Positions 28,466-38,594 of a stretch of 64,000 bases of DNA are shown one piece after another. The stretch comes from Sulfurospirillum diekertiae (lineage in GTDB: Bacteria > Campylobacterota > Campylobacteria > Campylobacterales > Sulfurospirillaceae), in contig NZ_CP023275.1 of assembly GCF_002309535.1 (NCBI RefSeq), forward strand, positions 744,001 through 808,000. The letters run 5' to 3'. The notes below the pieces were generated by a model. That model had not been told where the DNA came from and did no database searches. It saw only the letters and a list, made by a program, of their open reading frames with translations. Numbering within the stretch: the stretch's first letter is position 1; the number at the start of each line of letters is the position of its first letter. The position numbers and the translations under genes were made by a program.

Positions 28466-30214
28466 TTATTTGGTTTTTTCTCTTAGACGAATACCTAGAT
28501 CACGCAACTGATCGCTCTCAACGGCACTTGGTGCACGTGTGAGTAAACATTGTGCTTTTTGGGTTTTAGGGAAGGCAATCACATCACGAATGCTTTCACT
28601 TTTGGTAATTAGCATCATCATCCTATCCAAACCAATTGCCAATCCACCATGTGGAGGCGCACCAAATTTGAGGGCATCGAGTAAGAATTCAAACTTCTCA
28701 TGAGCCTCTTCATCACTAATACCAAGAAGATTGAACACTTTTTGTTGAATCTCTTTTTTATGAATTCTGATGCTGCCACCACCCAATTCGACGCCGTTTA
28801 AAACAACGTCATAGGCGATAGATTCCATCTCATCAATCGGTGTGTTATCAATGTCTTTTGGCATCGTAAAAGGATGGTGAAGTGCTTTAACGTTGCCGTT
28901 TTCTACTTCAAACATCTCAAAATCAACGACCCATACAAATTCAAATCGATCTTTGGGGATAATGTTCATTTGCTCAGCTAGAAAAATACGGAAACGTCCC
29001 ATATAATCGAGTACCAGTTTTTTCTCACCCGCACCAAAGAAGATCGCATCGCCTACATGCAGATCGGCTGCAGTAACGATGGCTTGTAAATCGTCTTCAT
29101 CAAAGAATTTTGCCAAAGGACCTTTAAGACCTTCTTCTTTCATTTGGAAATAACCGAGACCTGATGCGCCAAATTTGCGAACATACTCTTCAAAACCTTG
29201 CATTTGACGTTTCGAGAAGATGTTATCGCCGTTTGGAACTTTGAGCGCTTTAATGCGGTTTCGTTTTGTATCTTTGGCGATGTTACTAAAGATCTCATTT
29301 TTACACTTTGCAAAGATGTCGATTACATCAATCATGCTAAGGTCATAGCGAAGATCGGGTTTATCGGAGCCATATTTTTCCATCGCCTCTTTAAAACGAA
29401 TACGGTTAAAAGGAATGCTGATTTCATGACCACAGGCTTTGAAAACATCTTTTAAAAGATTTTCAGTGACTTTCATAACATCTTCTTGCGTACAAAAGCT
29501 CATTTCGATGTCAATTTGTGTAAATTCTGGCTGGCGGTCTGCTCGTAAATCTTCATCACGGAAACATTTTGCCACTTGGAAATAACGATCAAATCCTGCA
29601 CACATTAAAAGTTGTTTGAAAAGTTGAGGGGACTGTGGAAGGGCGTAAAATTCACCATTGTGAACACGACTTGGAACGAGATAATCACGTGCTCCCTCGG
29701 GTGTTGATTTGGTTAAAATAGGGGTTTCCACTTCTAAAAAGCCTTGAGCATCCAGTGAATTACGAACGGCAACGGTAGCTTTACTTCTCAGTTTAAAAAT
29801 TTCGTAGGCTTTAGGATTACGAAGGTCAAGGTAGCGGTATTTAAGACGAACATCTTCACCTACGTTATTATCACCAATGACAAAAGGAACGGTTTCACTT
29901 GCATTTTCGATGATCAGTTCATCTACAACAATTTCGATTTTACCTGTTTTAAGGCGTGGATTTTCTAAACCTTCACCTCTTGCTCTGACACGGCCTTTCG
30001 CTTTGAGAACAAACTCATCTCTGACAAGAGCAGCAATTTCATGTGCTGTAATACTATCGGTTGGATCACAAACAAGTTGCACAAGTCCTGATTTATCACG
30101 AAGGTCTATAAAGATGACACCACCATGATCTCTGTTGCTATTTGCCCAGCCACACACTTCTACGGTCTCGCCGATATTGGCGACATCTAAATCTGTACAA
30201 TAATGACTTCTCAA
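28466..30214 (-). CDS. aspS: Aspartyl-tRNA synthetase
   Basis: Class II synthetase. The 582 residues have an N-terminal OB anticodon-binding domain (1-105), motif 2 ([26 protein letters not shown]), the GAD insertion (about 280-405) typical of bacterial enzymes, and motif 3 ([13 protein letters not shown]). Campylobacterota often have a non-discriminating form that also charges tRNA-Asn for GatCAB; whether that applies here cannot be read directly. Transcribed before adk with a 91-bp gap containing a weak 7-bp inverted repeat (28393-28417). Confidence 0.97.
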   Translation of the reverse strand: MRSHYCTDLDVANIGETVEVCGWANSNRDHGGVIFIDLRDKSGLVQLVCDPTDSITAHEIAALVRDEFVLKAKGRVRARGEGLENPRLKTGKIEIVVDELIIENASETVPFVIGDNNVGEDVRLKYRYLDLRNPKAYEIFKLRSKATVAVRNSLDAQGFLEVETPILTKSTPEGARDYLVPSRVHNGEFYALPQSPQLFKQLLMCAGFDRYFQVAKCFRDEDLRADRQPEFTQIDIEMSFCTQEDVMKVTENLLKDVFKACGHEISIPFNRIRFKEAMEKYGSDKPDLRYDLSMIDVIDIFAKCKNEIFSNIAKDTKRNRIKALKVPNGDNIFSKRQMQGFEEYVRKFGASGLGYFQMKEEGLKGPLAKFFDEDDLQAIVTAADLHVGDAIFFGAGEKKLVLDYMGRFRIFLAEQMNIIPKDRFEFVWVVDFEMFEVENGNVKALHHPFTMPKDIDNTPIDEMESIAYDVVLNGVELGGGSIRIHKKEIQQKVFNLLGISDEEAHEKFEFLLDALKFGAPPHGGLAIGLDRMMMLITKSESIRDVIAFPKTQKAQCLLTRAPSAVESDQLRDLGIRLREKTK

Positions 30215-30384
30215 TGTTTATCCTAAAATAAGGGTGTTTTGATGAACCCTTGAGTATCGTTTTTTAAAAACAATCAGTATATCTAAATGTAGCTTTTCTT
30301 TAGTTTATTTTAGAGAACATTGTTATGTTTTGTGGTACAATCATCTGCATATAGTTAAAAAAATTTGTATTATTTTGGGGTTGC

Positions 30385-31224
30385 ATGTATTCAATTGTCG
30401 TGATAGTTGAATTAATTTTACTAATCATTGGTGCTCTCTTTCTTATTCGCGCTCTTACACCTATTAGCCACTTGATTCTTGAGCTTCCAGAAGGAAGCAT
30501 CAAAGAGAGATGGAAGGTTTTGAGTATTTTTATTCTCTTTTTTATTGCTGGCTATTTTATTTTTGGTTATAACTTATGGCTCCTTGGCGATGAATTTAGT
30601 CATCTGTCCATTATTACATCTATCACTATGTTTTTTGGAGGAGTATTCGCTTATTTAGTAGGACAGCTTGCTCTACATACAATGAATGATGTTAAGAATA
30701 TGGCAATATTGCAGCATGAAAGTATCACCGATGGCCTTACCAATCTTCATAATAGACGCTATTTTGATGAGCGCATTACGGAAGAAGTTGCACTTTCAAA
30801 ACGTTATAAACTTCCTTTAACATTTATGCTTCTTGATGTCGATCATTTTAAAAAAATCAATGATACCTATGGTCATAAAGTGGGTGACGAAGTTTTGAGA
30901 AATCTTTCAAAAGTAGTTTTAGAAGTTGTTCGTGATAGTGATGTTGTAGCACGGTATGGTGGTGAAGAAATTGCTATTATAACACCGAGTACCAACAAAC
31001 AAGATGCGGAGCTTTTAGCTGAGCGATTACGTGGCATTGTTGAAAAGACAACGGTAGCTACTATTTCTACAACACAAGAAGTCATACAAGTGACCGTCAG
31101 CATAGGTATTTGTTCTTTGAGTGCAGTGATTACCGATAAAGATGCTCTGATAGAAGAGACAGATCAAGCCCTTTATTTGGCAAAAAAATACGGAAGAAAT
31201 AGGGTTGTGGTCAGTAACTGGTAA
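30385..31224 (+). CDS. Membrane-anchored GGDEF protein (putative diguanylate cyclase)
   Basis: Likely makes cyclic di-GMP. The 279 residues have three hydrophobic helices near 4-24, 45-65 and 73-97 and a C-terminal GGDEF domain (about 110-279). The domain has DGLTNLHNRRYFDER, LLDVDHFKKINDTYGHKVGDEVL and the A-site GGEEI (192-196), a variant still common in active enzymes though the last position is Ile instead of Phe. No inhibitory-site RxxD is seen before it. Stands alone between aspS and the YajG-like gene. Confidence 0.9.
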   Translation: MYSIVVIVELILLIIGALFLIRALTPISHLILELPEGSIKERWKVLSIFILFFIAGYFIFGYNLWLLGDEFSHLSIITSITMFFGGVFAYLVGQLALHTMNDVKNMAILQHESITDGLTNLHNRRYFDERITEEVALSKRYKLPLTFMLLDVDHFKKINDTYGHKVGDEVLRNLSKVVLEVVRDSDVVARYGGEEIAIITPSTNKQDAELLAERLRGIVEKTTVATISTTQEVIQVTVSIGICSLSAVITDKDALIEETDQALYLAKKYGRNRVVVSNW

Positions 31225-31284
31225 GAGAAGTCTAAAGGAACATGGGTTTCCATTAAAGAAAACCCATGTGAAAAAAAGAATTTT

Positions 31285-31851
31285 TTAAAAGCGTGTTAAA
31301 CGAGTAACGATTTGATCAATACTATCTGAAAAAAGTGTGTATAAGAAAGGCTCTAAGTCTTTAGAATTGTTTGATGGCGCTATCCATTTACTTCCTTTTT
31401 GGCGGAAGTTTTGGGTGATCACATCATCCCCTTTGCGTACGATAACTTCAAGCTCAATCTCACCATTGAGGTTGGTATCAAAATTTTTATCATTATAAAT
31501 AATCTCAATATCTTTGATGTACACTTCAACCACCAAACTAGCTTCTTGTGTGCTAGCATCAATGCTAAAACCTGCAAGATTCAATGCGTAGCCTAAACCT
31601 TCTGCGTATTTCTCTGCAAAATTCTCATTGCTGTAGAATTTAATCTGAGTGGCACTTTTTTGATCAACGTACCCAATAATGCTTTTATTCGCTCGTAGAT
31701 CTTTAACCGTTCTCAGATAAATCGTCTTTTTATCCTTTGAAACAGGCCCTTTGTACTCTGCTTTGTATGAATCGAGTGCAATGGCTTCATTTTTATAAGC
31801 ACAGCCACTAAAAAATAGTAGTGTCATTGCCATCAAAAATAGATATTTCAT
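31285..31851 (-). CDS. YajG-like lipoprotein
   Basis: Outer-membrane type lipoprotein with lipobox LLFFSGC (cysteine 17). The 188 residues match the YajG family in the pattern LRANKSIIGYV near 53-63, a central helix (ENFAEKYAEGLGYALNLAGF) and a SLVVEVYIKDIEI strand followed by VRKGDDVI. Function of the family is unknown; in E. coli yajG lies by ampG. Divergent from nadK over a 99-bp gap. Confidence 0.8.
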   Translation of the reverse strand: MKYLFLMAMTLLFFSGCAYKNEAIALDSYKAEYKGPVSKDKKTIYLRTVKDLRANKSIIGYVDQKSATQIKFYSNENFAEKYAEGLGYALNLAGFSIDASTQEASLVVEVYIKDIEIIYNDKNFDTNLNGEIELEVIVRKGDDVITQNFRQKGSKWIAPSNNSKDLEPFLYTLFSDSIDQIVTRLTRF

Positions 31852-31950
31852 GTTTTCTCCCTGTAAATTTTGATCTCTTCAAGAGGTCTGTATATCGCGA
31901 AATTATAGCATAAACGCTGATTAATAAAAGACACGATAGAATGAGTTATC

Positions 31951-32829
31951 ATGAAAATAACCAATCATACAAAAAAATTAACGACGATTACGACCGTAGG
32001 GCTTGTCAGTAAACCCAATGATGGCACGCTGTGTGGCTATGTGCGCGAGATTGAAGCAGCACTCAGTAAACATGACGTGACCTTACTCATTGAAGAAAAA
32101 AGTGCCAAACTTTTAGGTTGCGGTGCAGGTGTTAGCTTTGAGTCGATGTGTACACGAAGTGATTTCCTTATCTCTCTTGGCGGAGACGGTACACTCATTT
32201 CACTGTGTCGCAAAAGTTTACACTATCACAAGCCAGTTCTAGGAATTCATGCTGGGCAATTGGGCTTTCTAACGGACATTCAGACCGATGAAATTAGCCA
32301 TTTTATTGAAGAGCTTTTTGTGGGAAATTACCGCATTGATACGCGAATGATGCTTGAAGTTTCTTTACATGTAAACGGAAAAATTGAAAAAGTAGTTGCG
32401 TTTAACGACATTGTTTTATCGCGTTCGAAGATCTCCCATATGAGTAATATCAAGGCCTATGTTGATGGGCAACTCTTTAACTCTTACTATGGCGATGGTT
32501 TAATTGTTTCCACACCAACAGGCTCAACGGCATACAACCTCTCAGCGGGAGGTCCTGTTGTGTATCCTCTGACGGAGGCACTGATTTTGACGCCAATTTG
32601 CCCACACTCTTTGAGTCAACGACCATTGGTCTTACCGGTTGATTTTGAAGTGTCGTTTGAGAGCGATGGCGATACGGTGATTGTTGTGGATGGGCAAGAT
32701 ACCTATACGATGAACGAGGTGGATCGTGTTTGTGTTCGAAGCGCAAAGCAGGGTGCGGAGCTTATTCATAGTTTGGATCGAGACTATTTTGATATCTTGA
32801 AAAAGAAATTGCATTGGGGGCACGTGTGA
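31951..32829 (+). CDS. nadK: NAD kinase
   Basis: Makes NADP from NAD. The 292 residues contain SLGGDGTLI (GGDGT at 77-81), the FNDIVLSR segment, the [25 protein letters not shown]-like substrate region, and [13 protein letters not shown] near the end. First gene of the long 32-44 kb operon; its stop overlaps the GTG start of recN. A palindrome copy encodes SLHVN. Confidence 0.95.
   Translation: [292 protein letters not shown]
32364..32375. repeat. Dispersed palindrome TTTACATGTAAA
   Basis: Perfect copy inside nadK, read as Leu-His-Val-Asn. Confidence 0.9.
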
Positions 32830-34358
32830 TAGAGCGATTATTCATTAAAAATCATCTCTCCTTTGCTGAGTGTGATATAGAGTTTTCAAAAGGACTGGTT
32901 GTTTTTAGCGGACCGAGTGGTGCTGGTAAATCGGTATTGATGCAAGGGTTACTCTCATTGTTTGGATATGGGGATGTGCATGCCGATGTCATCGAAGCAA
33001 CGCTTACGTCCAATTTGGGACTGGATACTTTTGGTTTTGAAGAGGAAGAACCCAATATCTTTAAATTTCTCAAAGCCAAAAATGCACGCTATTTTATCAA
33101 TGCGCAAGCTGTTTCTAAAAAAGGGATGGTGGAACTCTCTCGTACGTTTGTGAATTACCTCTCCATCAAAGATAATAGTGAGTTTGAAAACAGTCGATTG
33201 TTGGGGCTTATTGATGGTGTCTGTGCGAGTAAAGAGCCAAACCATCTCGAAGTTGTCACCGCTTTTGAAGCACTTTTTGTGGAGTATAAAAAGCTCAAAG
33301 ATGAGCTTGAGAGTATTAAAGCTGAAGAGAAAAAAGTGGAAGATCTCAAAGAATTTGCACGTTTTGAAATTGCTAAAATCGATGAGGTAGCTCCTAAAAT
33401 TGGCGAAGACGAAGAGCTAATTGCTTTTAAAAAATCACTCTCTAAAAAAGAAAAAATTGAAGCGGCAATGCAAAAAGCAGGTACGATTTTTGAACTTGAA
33501 AGCAGCGTCATAGAGGTTCTAAATCTTATTGAAGCGGATAGTAGTTTTTTTGATGCCTCTATGAATGAGCTTCGTTTGGTATTTGAAAAACAGAATGAAA
33601 CGCTTGAAGCCCTTGAAGAGATTGATGTGGAGTCTCTTTTAGATCGTATTGAAAAGATTGCGCAACTCAAAAAACGTTACGGTTCTATCGAAGAAGCGCT
33701 AGAACATAAGCAAAAGCGCCAAGAAGAGCTGACACGTTATGAAAATATCGCGTTTGAAAAGAGCCAGTTGCAAAAAGCCGTTGCAAAATCAGAGCATGAA
33801 GTCAACATTCAAAGCCTCCAAATCAGTGAAACACGCAAAAAATATTTACCTCTCTTAGAAACACGTATCAATGATTATCTTTCACAGTTGTATATGCCTT
33901 CTTTGCAATTAAGTTTGGAAGAGAGTGCTTTAAATGAATTAGGGTTTGATGCTTTACATGTAAACCTTGGCAAAGTCGATCTTAAAAAGATTAGCTCGGG
34001 TGAATATAATCGTGTACGTCTTGCTTTCTTAGCCACCCACAATGAATTTTTACTCTCTCGTGGAGGTGTTTTGATCTTAGATGAAATTGATGCCAATCTC
34101 AGTGGTAAAGAGTCCATGAGTGTTGCCAATGTCCTCAAAACACTCTCCACGAAATATCAAATCTTCGCGATTTCACATCAACCACAACTCTCTTCTGTTG
34201 CCAATCAACATTTTTTAGTGACCAAAGACGCTTTACATGTAAGCCATGTTGTGCCTCTGAAAGATGAAGAGCGTATTGTGGAATTGGCACGTATGGTGAG
34301 TGGTGAAAATGTCAGCGACGAAGCGATTGTGTTTGCCAAATCCCTTTTGGAAAGTTGA
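32826..34358 (+). CDS. recN: RecN-like SMC-family DNA repair protein
   Basis: SMC-type ATPase for double-strand break repair. GTG 32826 overlaps the nadK stop (GTGA), indicating coupling; an in-frame TTG lies four codons earlier. About 510 residues: Walker A GPSGAGKS (29-36), a coiled-coil middle (about 150-350), signature KKISSGEYNRVRLAFL, Walker B VLILDEIDANLSG and the H-loop AISHQPQL. Shorter than E. coli RecN (553), as usual in this class. One perfect and one 11/12 palindrome copy encode ALHVN and ALHVS. Confidence 0.92.
   Translation: MIERLFIKNHLSFAECDIEFSKGLVVFSGPSGAGKSVLMQGLLSLFGYGDVHADVIEATLTSNLGLDTFGFEEEEPNIFKFLKAKNARYFINAQAVSKKGMVELSRTFVNYLSIKDNSEFENSRLLGLIDGVCASKEPNHLEVVTAFEALFVEYKKLKDELESIKAEEKKVEDLKEFARFEIAKIDEVAPKIGEDEELIAFKKSLSKKEKIEAAMQKAGTIFELESSVIEVLNLIEADSSFFDASMNELRLVFEKQNETLEALEEIDVESLLDRIEKIAQLKKRYGSIEEALEHKQKRQEELTRYENIAFEKSQLQKAVAKSEHEVNIQSLQISETRKKYLPLLETRINDYLSQLYMPSLQLSLEESALNELGFDALHVNLGKVDLKKISSGEYNRVRLAFLATHNEFLLSRGGVLILDEIDANLSGKESMSVANVLKTLSTKYQIFAISHQPQLSSVANQHFLVTKDALHVSHVVPLKDEERIVELARMVSGENVSDEAIVFAKSLLES
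33953..33964. repeat. Dispersed palindrome TTTACATGTAAA
   Basis: Perfect copy inside recN, read as Leu-His-Val-Asn. An 11/12 copy (TTTACATGTAAG, 34232-34243) follows in the same gene and reads Leu-His-Val-Ser. Confidence 0.9.
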
Positions 34359-34450
34359 AATTTGCAATAGTCTCATTGTGTATTGAGTGATTTTCTCACG
34401 GGACGTTTTTATAAAAGTACTAAATTTTTTATGTTACAATGAAAAGTAAC

Positions 34451-34460
34451 TTACATGTAA
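34451..34460. repeat. Palindrome core TTACATGTAA before cbrR
   Basis: Ten-base core only (flanks C and T), 15 bp upstream of the cbrR start codon, so inside its probable leader. Confidence 0.75.
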
Positions 34461-34475
34461 TTGCTAGGATTATTT

Positions 34476-35729
34476 ATGGCACGAGAGAAAATTTTAATCG
34501 TTGAAGACAATAAAGCACTGTCTAAACTGATTGTCAAAAAAATGGAATCAAACCTTGATTTTGATGTTGATATGGCATATACGTTTGAAGAGGCACAAAA
34601 TCTTGTTGAAAAAAATAGTGACTATTTTGTAGCATTGCTCGATCTTAATCTCCCTGATGCCCCAGATGGCGAAGTGGTTGATATGATTTTGGCACATAAA
34701 ATCCCTTCTATTATTCTTACTGGCTCAATGGAAAAAGAAATTCGTGAAAATATTTTGAAAAAAGATGTGATTGATTATGTCTATAAAGGCAATATTGACG
34801 ATGTTAATTATATTTTTACATTGATTGAACGACTCCATAAAAATCGCGATATCAAAGTATTAGTTGTCGATGATTCCATGGCAACTCGCGCACAGATCAA
34901 ATCTTTATTACAGCACCAAATGTTTAAAGTCCTTGTTGCAGCACATGGTGAAGAAGCGCTTGCTTTTTTAGAGGACAATCCTGACATTAAGCTTGTTTTG
35001 ACGGACTATCTGATGCCCGTGATTGATGGTGTTGAGCTGACCAAAGAAATTCGTAAACGCTACAGTAAAAATGAAATTTCTATTATTGCGATGACGGGGA
35101 CCAATGCGGATCTGATCTCTGCCAAGTTTCTCAAAATTGGTGCCAATGATTTTATTAATAAACCCTTTACGAGAGAAGAGATTGCATGTCGTATTAATAA
35201 TTCGCTGGATGCCTTAGAATATATTGCCAAAATTGAAGATATGGCACAAAACGATTTTCTCAGTGGACTCGCCAACAGACGTTATTTTTTTGATGCGATG
35301 CAAGAGTATTTTAAAGAGGCAAAAAAGAAAAATGAGTCCTTTGCTATGGGCTTAATTGATGTGGATAAATTTAAACAGATCAATGATACGCTAGGGCACC
35401 GCGTTGGTGATACGGTCATTGTTGAATTGGCCAAGACACTTGAAAAACATCTTACCCATGATCATTTTATTGCACGTTTGGGGGGCGATGAGTTTTGTGT
35501 GGTGCTTAAAAATATTGACCAAAAAAAGGCATTGGAGTTTTTCATTAAGCTCAATCATGCGGTTGCGGGATTACATATCCATACCAAAGAGAAAAAAGAT
35601 CTTAGCATCAGTGTTTCTATCGGTGTGACGTTTGGAGATTTGGAGAGCGTGGAAGAGATGATTAATCAAGCGGATAAAGCACTGTACATTGCGAAAAAAA
35701 ATGGCAGAAATAGGGTTGAGGTTTCTTAA
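34476..35729 (+). CDS. cbrR: Double-receiver GGDEF response regulator, CbrR-like
   Basis: Response regulator expected to make cyclic di-GMP on phosphorylation. ATG 34476 (MAREKILIVED) follows AGGATT. The 417 residues: REC domain 1 with D56 in LLDLNLPD, REC domain 2 with D177 in LTDYLMP, and a GGDEF domain with canonical RLGGDEF (336-340) and IDVDKFKQINDTLGHRVGD. This matches PleD-type architecture and the C. jejuni bile-resistance regulator CbrR, which occupies the same position between recN and tatD; a bile role here is not implied. tatD starts at the very next base. Confidence 0.93.
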   Translation: MAREKILIVEDNKALSKLIVKKMESNLDFDVDMAYTFEEAQNLVEKNSDYFVALLDLNLPDAPDGEVVDMILAHKIPSIILTGSMEKEIRENILKKDVIDYVYKGNIDDVNYIFTLIERLHKNRDIKVLVVDDSMATRAQIKSLLQHQMFKVLVAAHGEEALAFLEDNPDIKLVLTDYLMPVIDGVELTKEIRKRYSKNEISIIAMTGTNADLISAKFLKIGANDFINKPFTREEIACRINNSLDALEYIAKIEDMAQNDFLSGLANRRYFFDAMQEYFKEAKKKNESFAMGLIDVDKFKQINDTLGHRVGDTVIVELAKTLEKHLTHDHFIARLGGDEFCVVLKNIDQKKALEFFIKLNHAVAGLHIHTKEKKDLSISVSIGVTFGDLESVEEMINQADKALYIAKKNGRNRVEVS

Positions 35730-36530
35730 ATGATTATAGATACCCATTGCCACTTGGATGATGCACGTTTTAGGGATGACGTTGATGCTGTGATCACAAA
35801 AGCTTATGAGCAAGGAGTTAAGGGCATTATCATTCCTGGAGCAGATATTGACGATCTAAGTTATGCCCAAAAACTTTCTCATCGTTATGAACATATCTTC
35901 TTTGCGGCAGGTATCCATCCGTACAATCATGAACAATATGATGAAAAAATACTACGATCTTTTTTGCAGGATGAAAAATGTATTGCGGTGGGGGAATGCG
36001 GTTTAGATTATTTTAGATTACCTGAGGATGTCGAGGAAAAACAGATTGAAAAACAGAGACAACACGACGTCTTTGCTCAGCAAATTGCACTTGCAAGAGA
36101 GTTTCAAAAGCCTCTCATCGTTCATATTCGAGATGCCAATGAAGATAGCAAGCAGATTTTGCTAAAGGAAAAAGCATACGAAGTAGGCGGTGTTTTACAC
36201 TGTTATAATGCATCTAAACATCTTTTAGATTTGGCAGATAAAGGTTTTTACTTCGGTATAGGCGGCGTTTTAACATTTAAAAATGCTAAGAATTTAGTTG
36301 AGGTATTGCCCCTCATTCCACGTGATAAACTCCTCATTGAAACAGATGCTCCTTACCTTTCTCCGATGCCTCATCGAGGAGAACGCAATGAGCCAAGTTA
36401 TACACTTTTGGTTGCAACGAAGATGGCGGAGCTTTTAAATATAAGTGTCACCGAACTTCACAATTTGACCTCAAAAAATGCTTTTTCACTCTTTAAAGCT
36501 TTAGAAAAGATAAAGTTAGTTACAATCTAA
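35730..36530 (+). CDS. tatD: TatD-family metal-dependent DNase
   Basis: Metal-dependent hydrolase of the TatD/YcfH family. The 266 residues carry the N-terminal metal motif DTHCHLDD, the GECGLDYFR segment, VHIRDANED, GVLHCYNAS and LLIETDAPYLSP. Starts directly after the cbrR stop. Acts in DNA repair/degradation in E. coli; here the name rests on family only. Confidence 0.95.
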   Translation: MIIDTHCHLDDARFRDDVDAVITKAYEQGVKGIIIPGADIDDLSYAQKLSHRYEHIFFAAGIHPYNHEQYDEKILRSFLQDEKCIAVGECGLDYFRLPEDVEEKQIEKQRQHDVFAQQIALAREFQKPLIVHIRDANEDSKQILLKEKAYEVGGVLHCYNASKHLLDLADKGFYFGIGGVLTFKNAKNLVEVLPLIPRDKLLIETDAPYLSPMPHRGERNEPSYTLLVATKMAELLNISVTELHNLTSKNAFSLFKALEKIKLVTI

Positions 36531-36567
36531 TAAATACTAAGCAATAAATACACCAAAAAGGAGAGGC

Positions 36568-37815
36568 ATGTATAAGGTTATTTTAACCCTTTTTCTTGTG
36601 TTTCAGAGTCTCCACGCGTTTTTAAATACCGACAATAATTACGAAAAACAACTTACCGCCCTTAAAAATTTTGATCTTCCAACTACTTTTTTGAAAGATT
36701 CTATTTTTATTTCTATGAACGAAGATGTCGAAATGTACAAAACAAAACATTTCCTACGTGAATTAGAAAGTGGTGATAAATTTGTTCCAATTTTGCAAAA
36801 AAAGATGAAAGAAGCTGGCGTTCCTCCAGAATTTTTATATTTAGCTATGACCGAATCTAGTTTTGATCCTTTTTCTTCGTCTTCTGCAAAAGCTTCAGGT
36901 ATTTGGCAATTTATTCCTGAAACGGCTCGTCGTTATGGTTTGGTTGAAAATGCTTTTGTAGACGAGAGGCGAGATCCTGTTAAATCAACGGAAGCGGCGA
37001 TTGTTTATTTACAACGGTTACACGATCTTTTTGGTAAGTGGTATCTTGCGGCACTTGCTTACAATTGTGGTGAAGGCACGGTTACAAAAGCGATAGCCAA
37101 AGCTGGAACCGATGATATTAATGTTCTCTTAGATGAGAGCCAAAAGTACCTTCCCAAGGAAAGTAGACTCTATATCCGTAAAATTTTAATGATGAGTTTT
37201 ATCTCTGGTAGCACAGACATTATGCTTGACAATGGTTCTGAATACCTTCTCAATCGTGCGAATAATGCAACGTTTGTTAAAGTTTCCGTCCAAAGTGGTA
37301 CAAGTCTTAAAGATGTGGCAGAGAGTATTGGAATTTCACTACGTGAATTAAAATCGTACAATCCGCATCTGAAACATGCCTTTACCTCGCCTCTTGGTGA
37401 AAAAAGTTATTTGTATATTCCTCAAGATCGTCAAATAACATTTACTCAAAATTTTGATCAAACCAAACAACCCCAAAAATATGCTGTGTATAATACCCAA
37501 AAAGGGGATTCCTTACAAAGTGTTGCAAAAAAATACGGCATGAGTTATCAATCTTTAATGGAACTCAACAATTTAAAAAGTGCTGCACTGAAACCAAAAA
37601 CAGAGATTATTGTGCCTCTTGGTACAGCGACACATTCTTCAGTAACGGTGGCATCGGCAAATAATGTCGAAAAATTGTATGTCATAAAAACAGGGGATAC
37701 CATTGAAACGGTATCAAAAAAATACGATATTCCTGTCGCACAATTGATAAAAACCAATAAGAAAAAGAATGCACTTGTAAAAGTGGGAGAGAGTATTGTT
37801 ATACCAAAAAACTAG
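36568..37815 (+). CDS. LysM-containing lytic transglycosylase, MltD-like
   Basis: Periplasmic enzyme cutting glycan strands. The 415 residues: signal peptide (1-17, ending LHAF), a transglycosylase domain with catalytic E96 in LAMTESSFDPFSSSSAKASG and IWQFIPETA, the ALAYNCGEG motif, then three LysM peptidoglycan-binding repeats (about 235-290, 305-350 and 368-413). The plan is that of MltD. It overlaps rlpA by 20 bp; the two act on septal peptidoglycan, RlpA cutting naked glycan in other species. Confidence 0.9.
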   Translation: MYKVILTLFLVFQSLHAFLNTDNNYEKQLTALKNFDLPTTFLKDSIFISMNEDVEMYKTKHFLRELESGDKFVPILQKKMKEAGVPPEFLYLAMTESSFDPFSSSSAKASGIWQFIPETARRYGLVENAFVDERRDPVKSTEAAIVYLQRLHDLFGKWYLAALAYNCGEGTVTKAIAKAGTDDINVLLDESQKYLPKESRLYIRKILMMSFISGSTDIMLDNGSEYLLNRANNATFVKVSVQSGTSLKDVAESIGISLRELKSYNPHLKHAFTSPLGEKSYLYIPQDRQITFTQNFDQTKQPQKYAVYNTQKGDSLQSVAKKYGMSYQSLMELNNLKSAALKPKTEIIVPLGTATHSSVTVASANNVEKLYVIKTGDTIETVSKKYDIPVAQLIKTNKKKNALVKVGESIVIPKN

Positions 37816-38593
37816 TGGATTGAGCCTTTGTGTTGTAATGCTTTTGGTATTTTACGGATGCGCTTCTAAACACGACTCTTATTCTTATCGCTCCAGGGGA
37901 GGTGCTACAATGGCAGCTCCTGATGGCAGTGGTCCTATTAATGATTCGCCTGCAATGCATAAAGCGACGATGCGTCCTTATACGATTGATGGTGTAACGT
38001 ATACACCGACGATGGTGAGTGTAGGAGATACATTTAGCGGTATTTCCAGCTGGTATGGTAAAGATTTTCATGGTAAGAAAACTTCCAATGGTGAAGTTTA
38101 TAATATGTATGATATGACGGCTGCACATAAAACACTCCCTATGAATACAATGCTGAAAGTAACCAACCTTAAAAACAATAAAAGTATTATTGTCCGTGTT
38201 AACGATCGAGGACCTTTTGTGGGGACACGTATTATTGATCTCTCTTATACTGCTGCGACACGTATTGATCTTGTTGCTAATGGAACGGGTCCTGTGGGTA
38301 TTGAAGTTCTAGGGTTTGCAGGAGTAGTCGCACCTGCTGGCGCACCAAAAGAGAGTGTTGTTGAAACCGATTATTTCATCCAAATTGGCGCCTTTAGAAA
38401 TAAAGATGGAGCGACACGGTTTGCTCAAAGCAATATGAATGTCAATAATCGCTACAATGCGGTCGTAAAAGAGGGTACATTTGAAAATAAACCGATGTAC
38501 CGCGTATGGCTTAAAGGATTTGGCAGTGAAGCTGAAGCCTCAGATTTTATTGCAAAAGGGCCTTTCAAAGGCTCATTTATTGTAAGGGAATAG
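37796..38593 (+). CDS. rlpA: RlpA-like septal lipoprotein (DPBB + SPOR)
   Basis: Lipoprotein with lipobox LVFYGC. The start is a TTG at 37796 or, perhaps better, a TTG at 37820 giving a compact signal peptide. A double-psi beta barrel (about 75-170) carries GISSWYGKDFHGKKTSNGE and RVNDRGPF, with the catalytic His/Asp positions, and a SPOR domain (about 190-262, DYFIQIGAFRNKDGA) which targets denuded glycan at division sites. Couples to the upstream transglycosylase by overlap and to hisB by a 1-bp gap. Confidence 0.92.
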   Translation: MLYQKTSGLSLCVVMLLVFYGCASKHDSYSYRSRGGATMAAPDGSGPINDSPAMHKATMRPYTIDGVTYTPTMVSVGDTFSGISSWYGKDFHGKKTSNGEVYNMYDMTAAHKTLPMNTMLKVTNLKNNKSIIVRVNDRGPFVGTRIIDLSYTAATRIDLVANGTGPVGIEVLGFAGVVAPAGAPKESVVETDYFIQIGAFRNKDGATRFAQSNMNVNNRYNAVVKEGTFENKPMYRVWLKGFGSEAEASDFIAKGPFKGSFIVRE

Positions 38594-38594
38594 A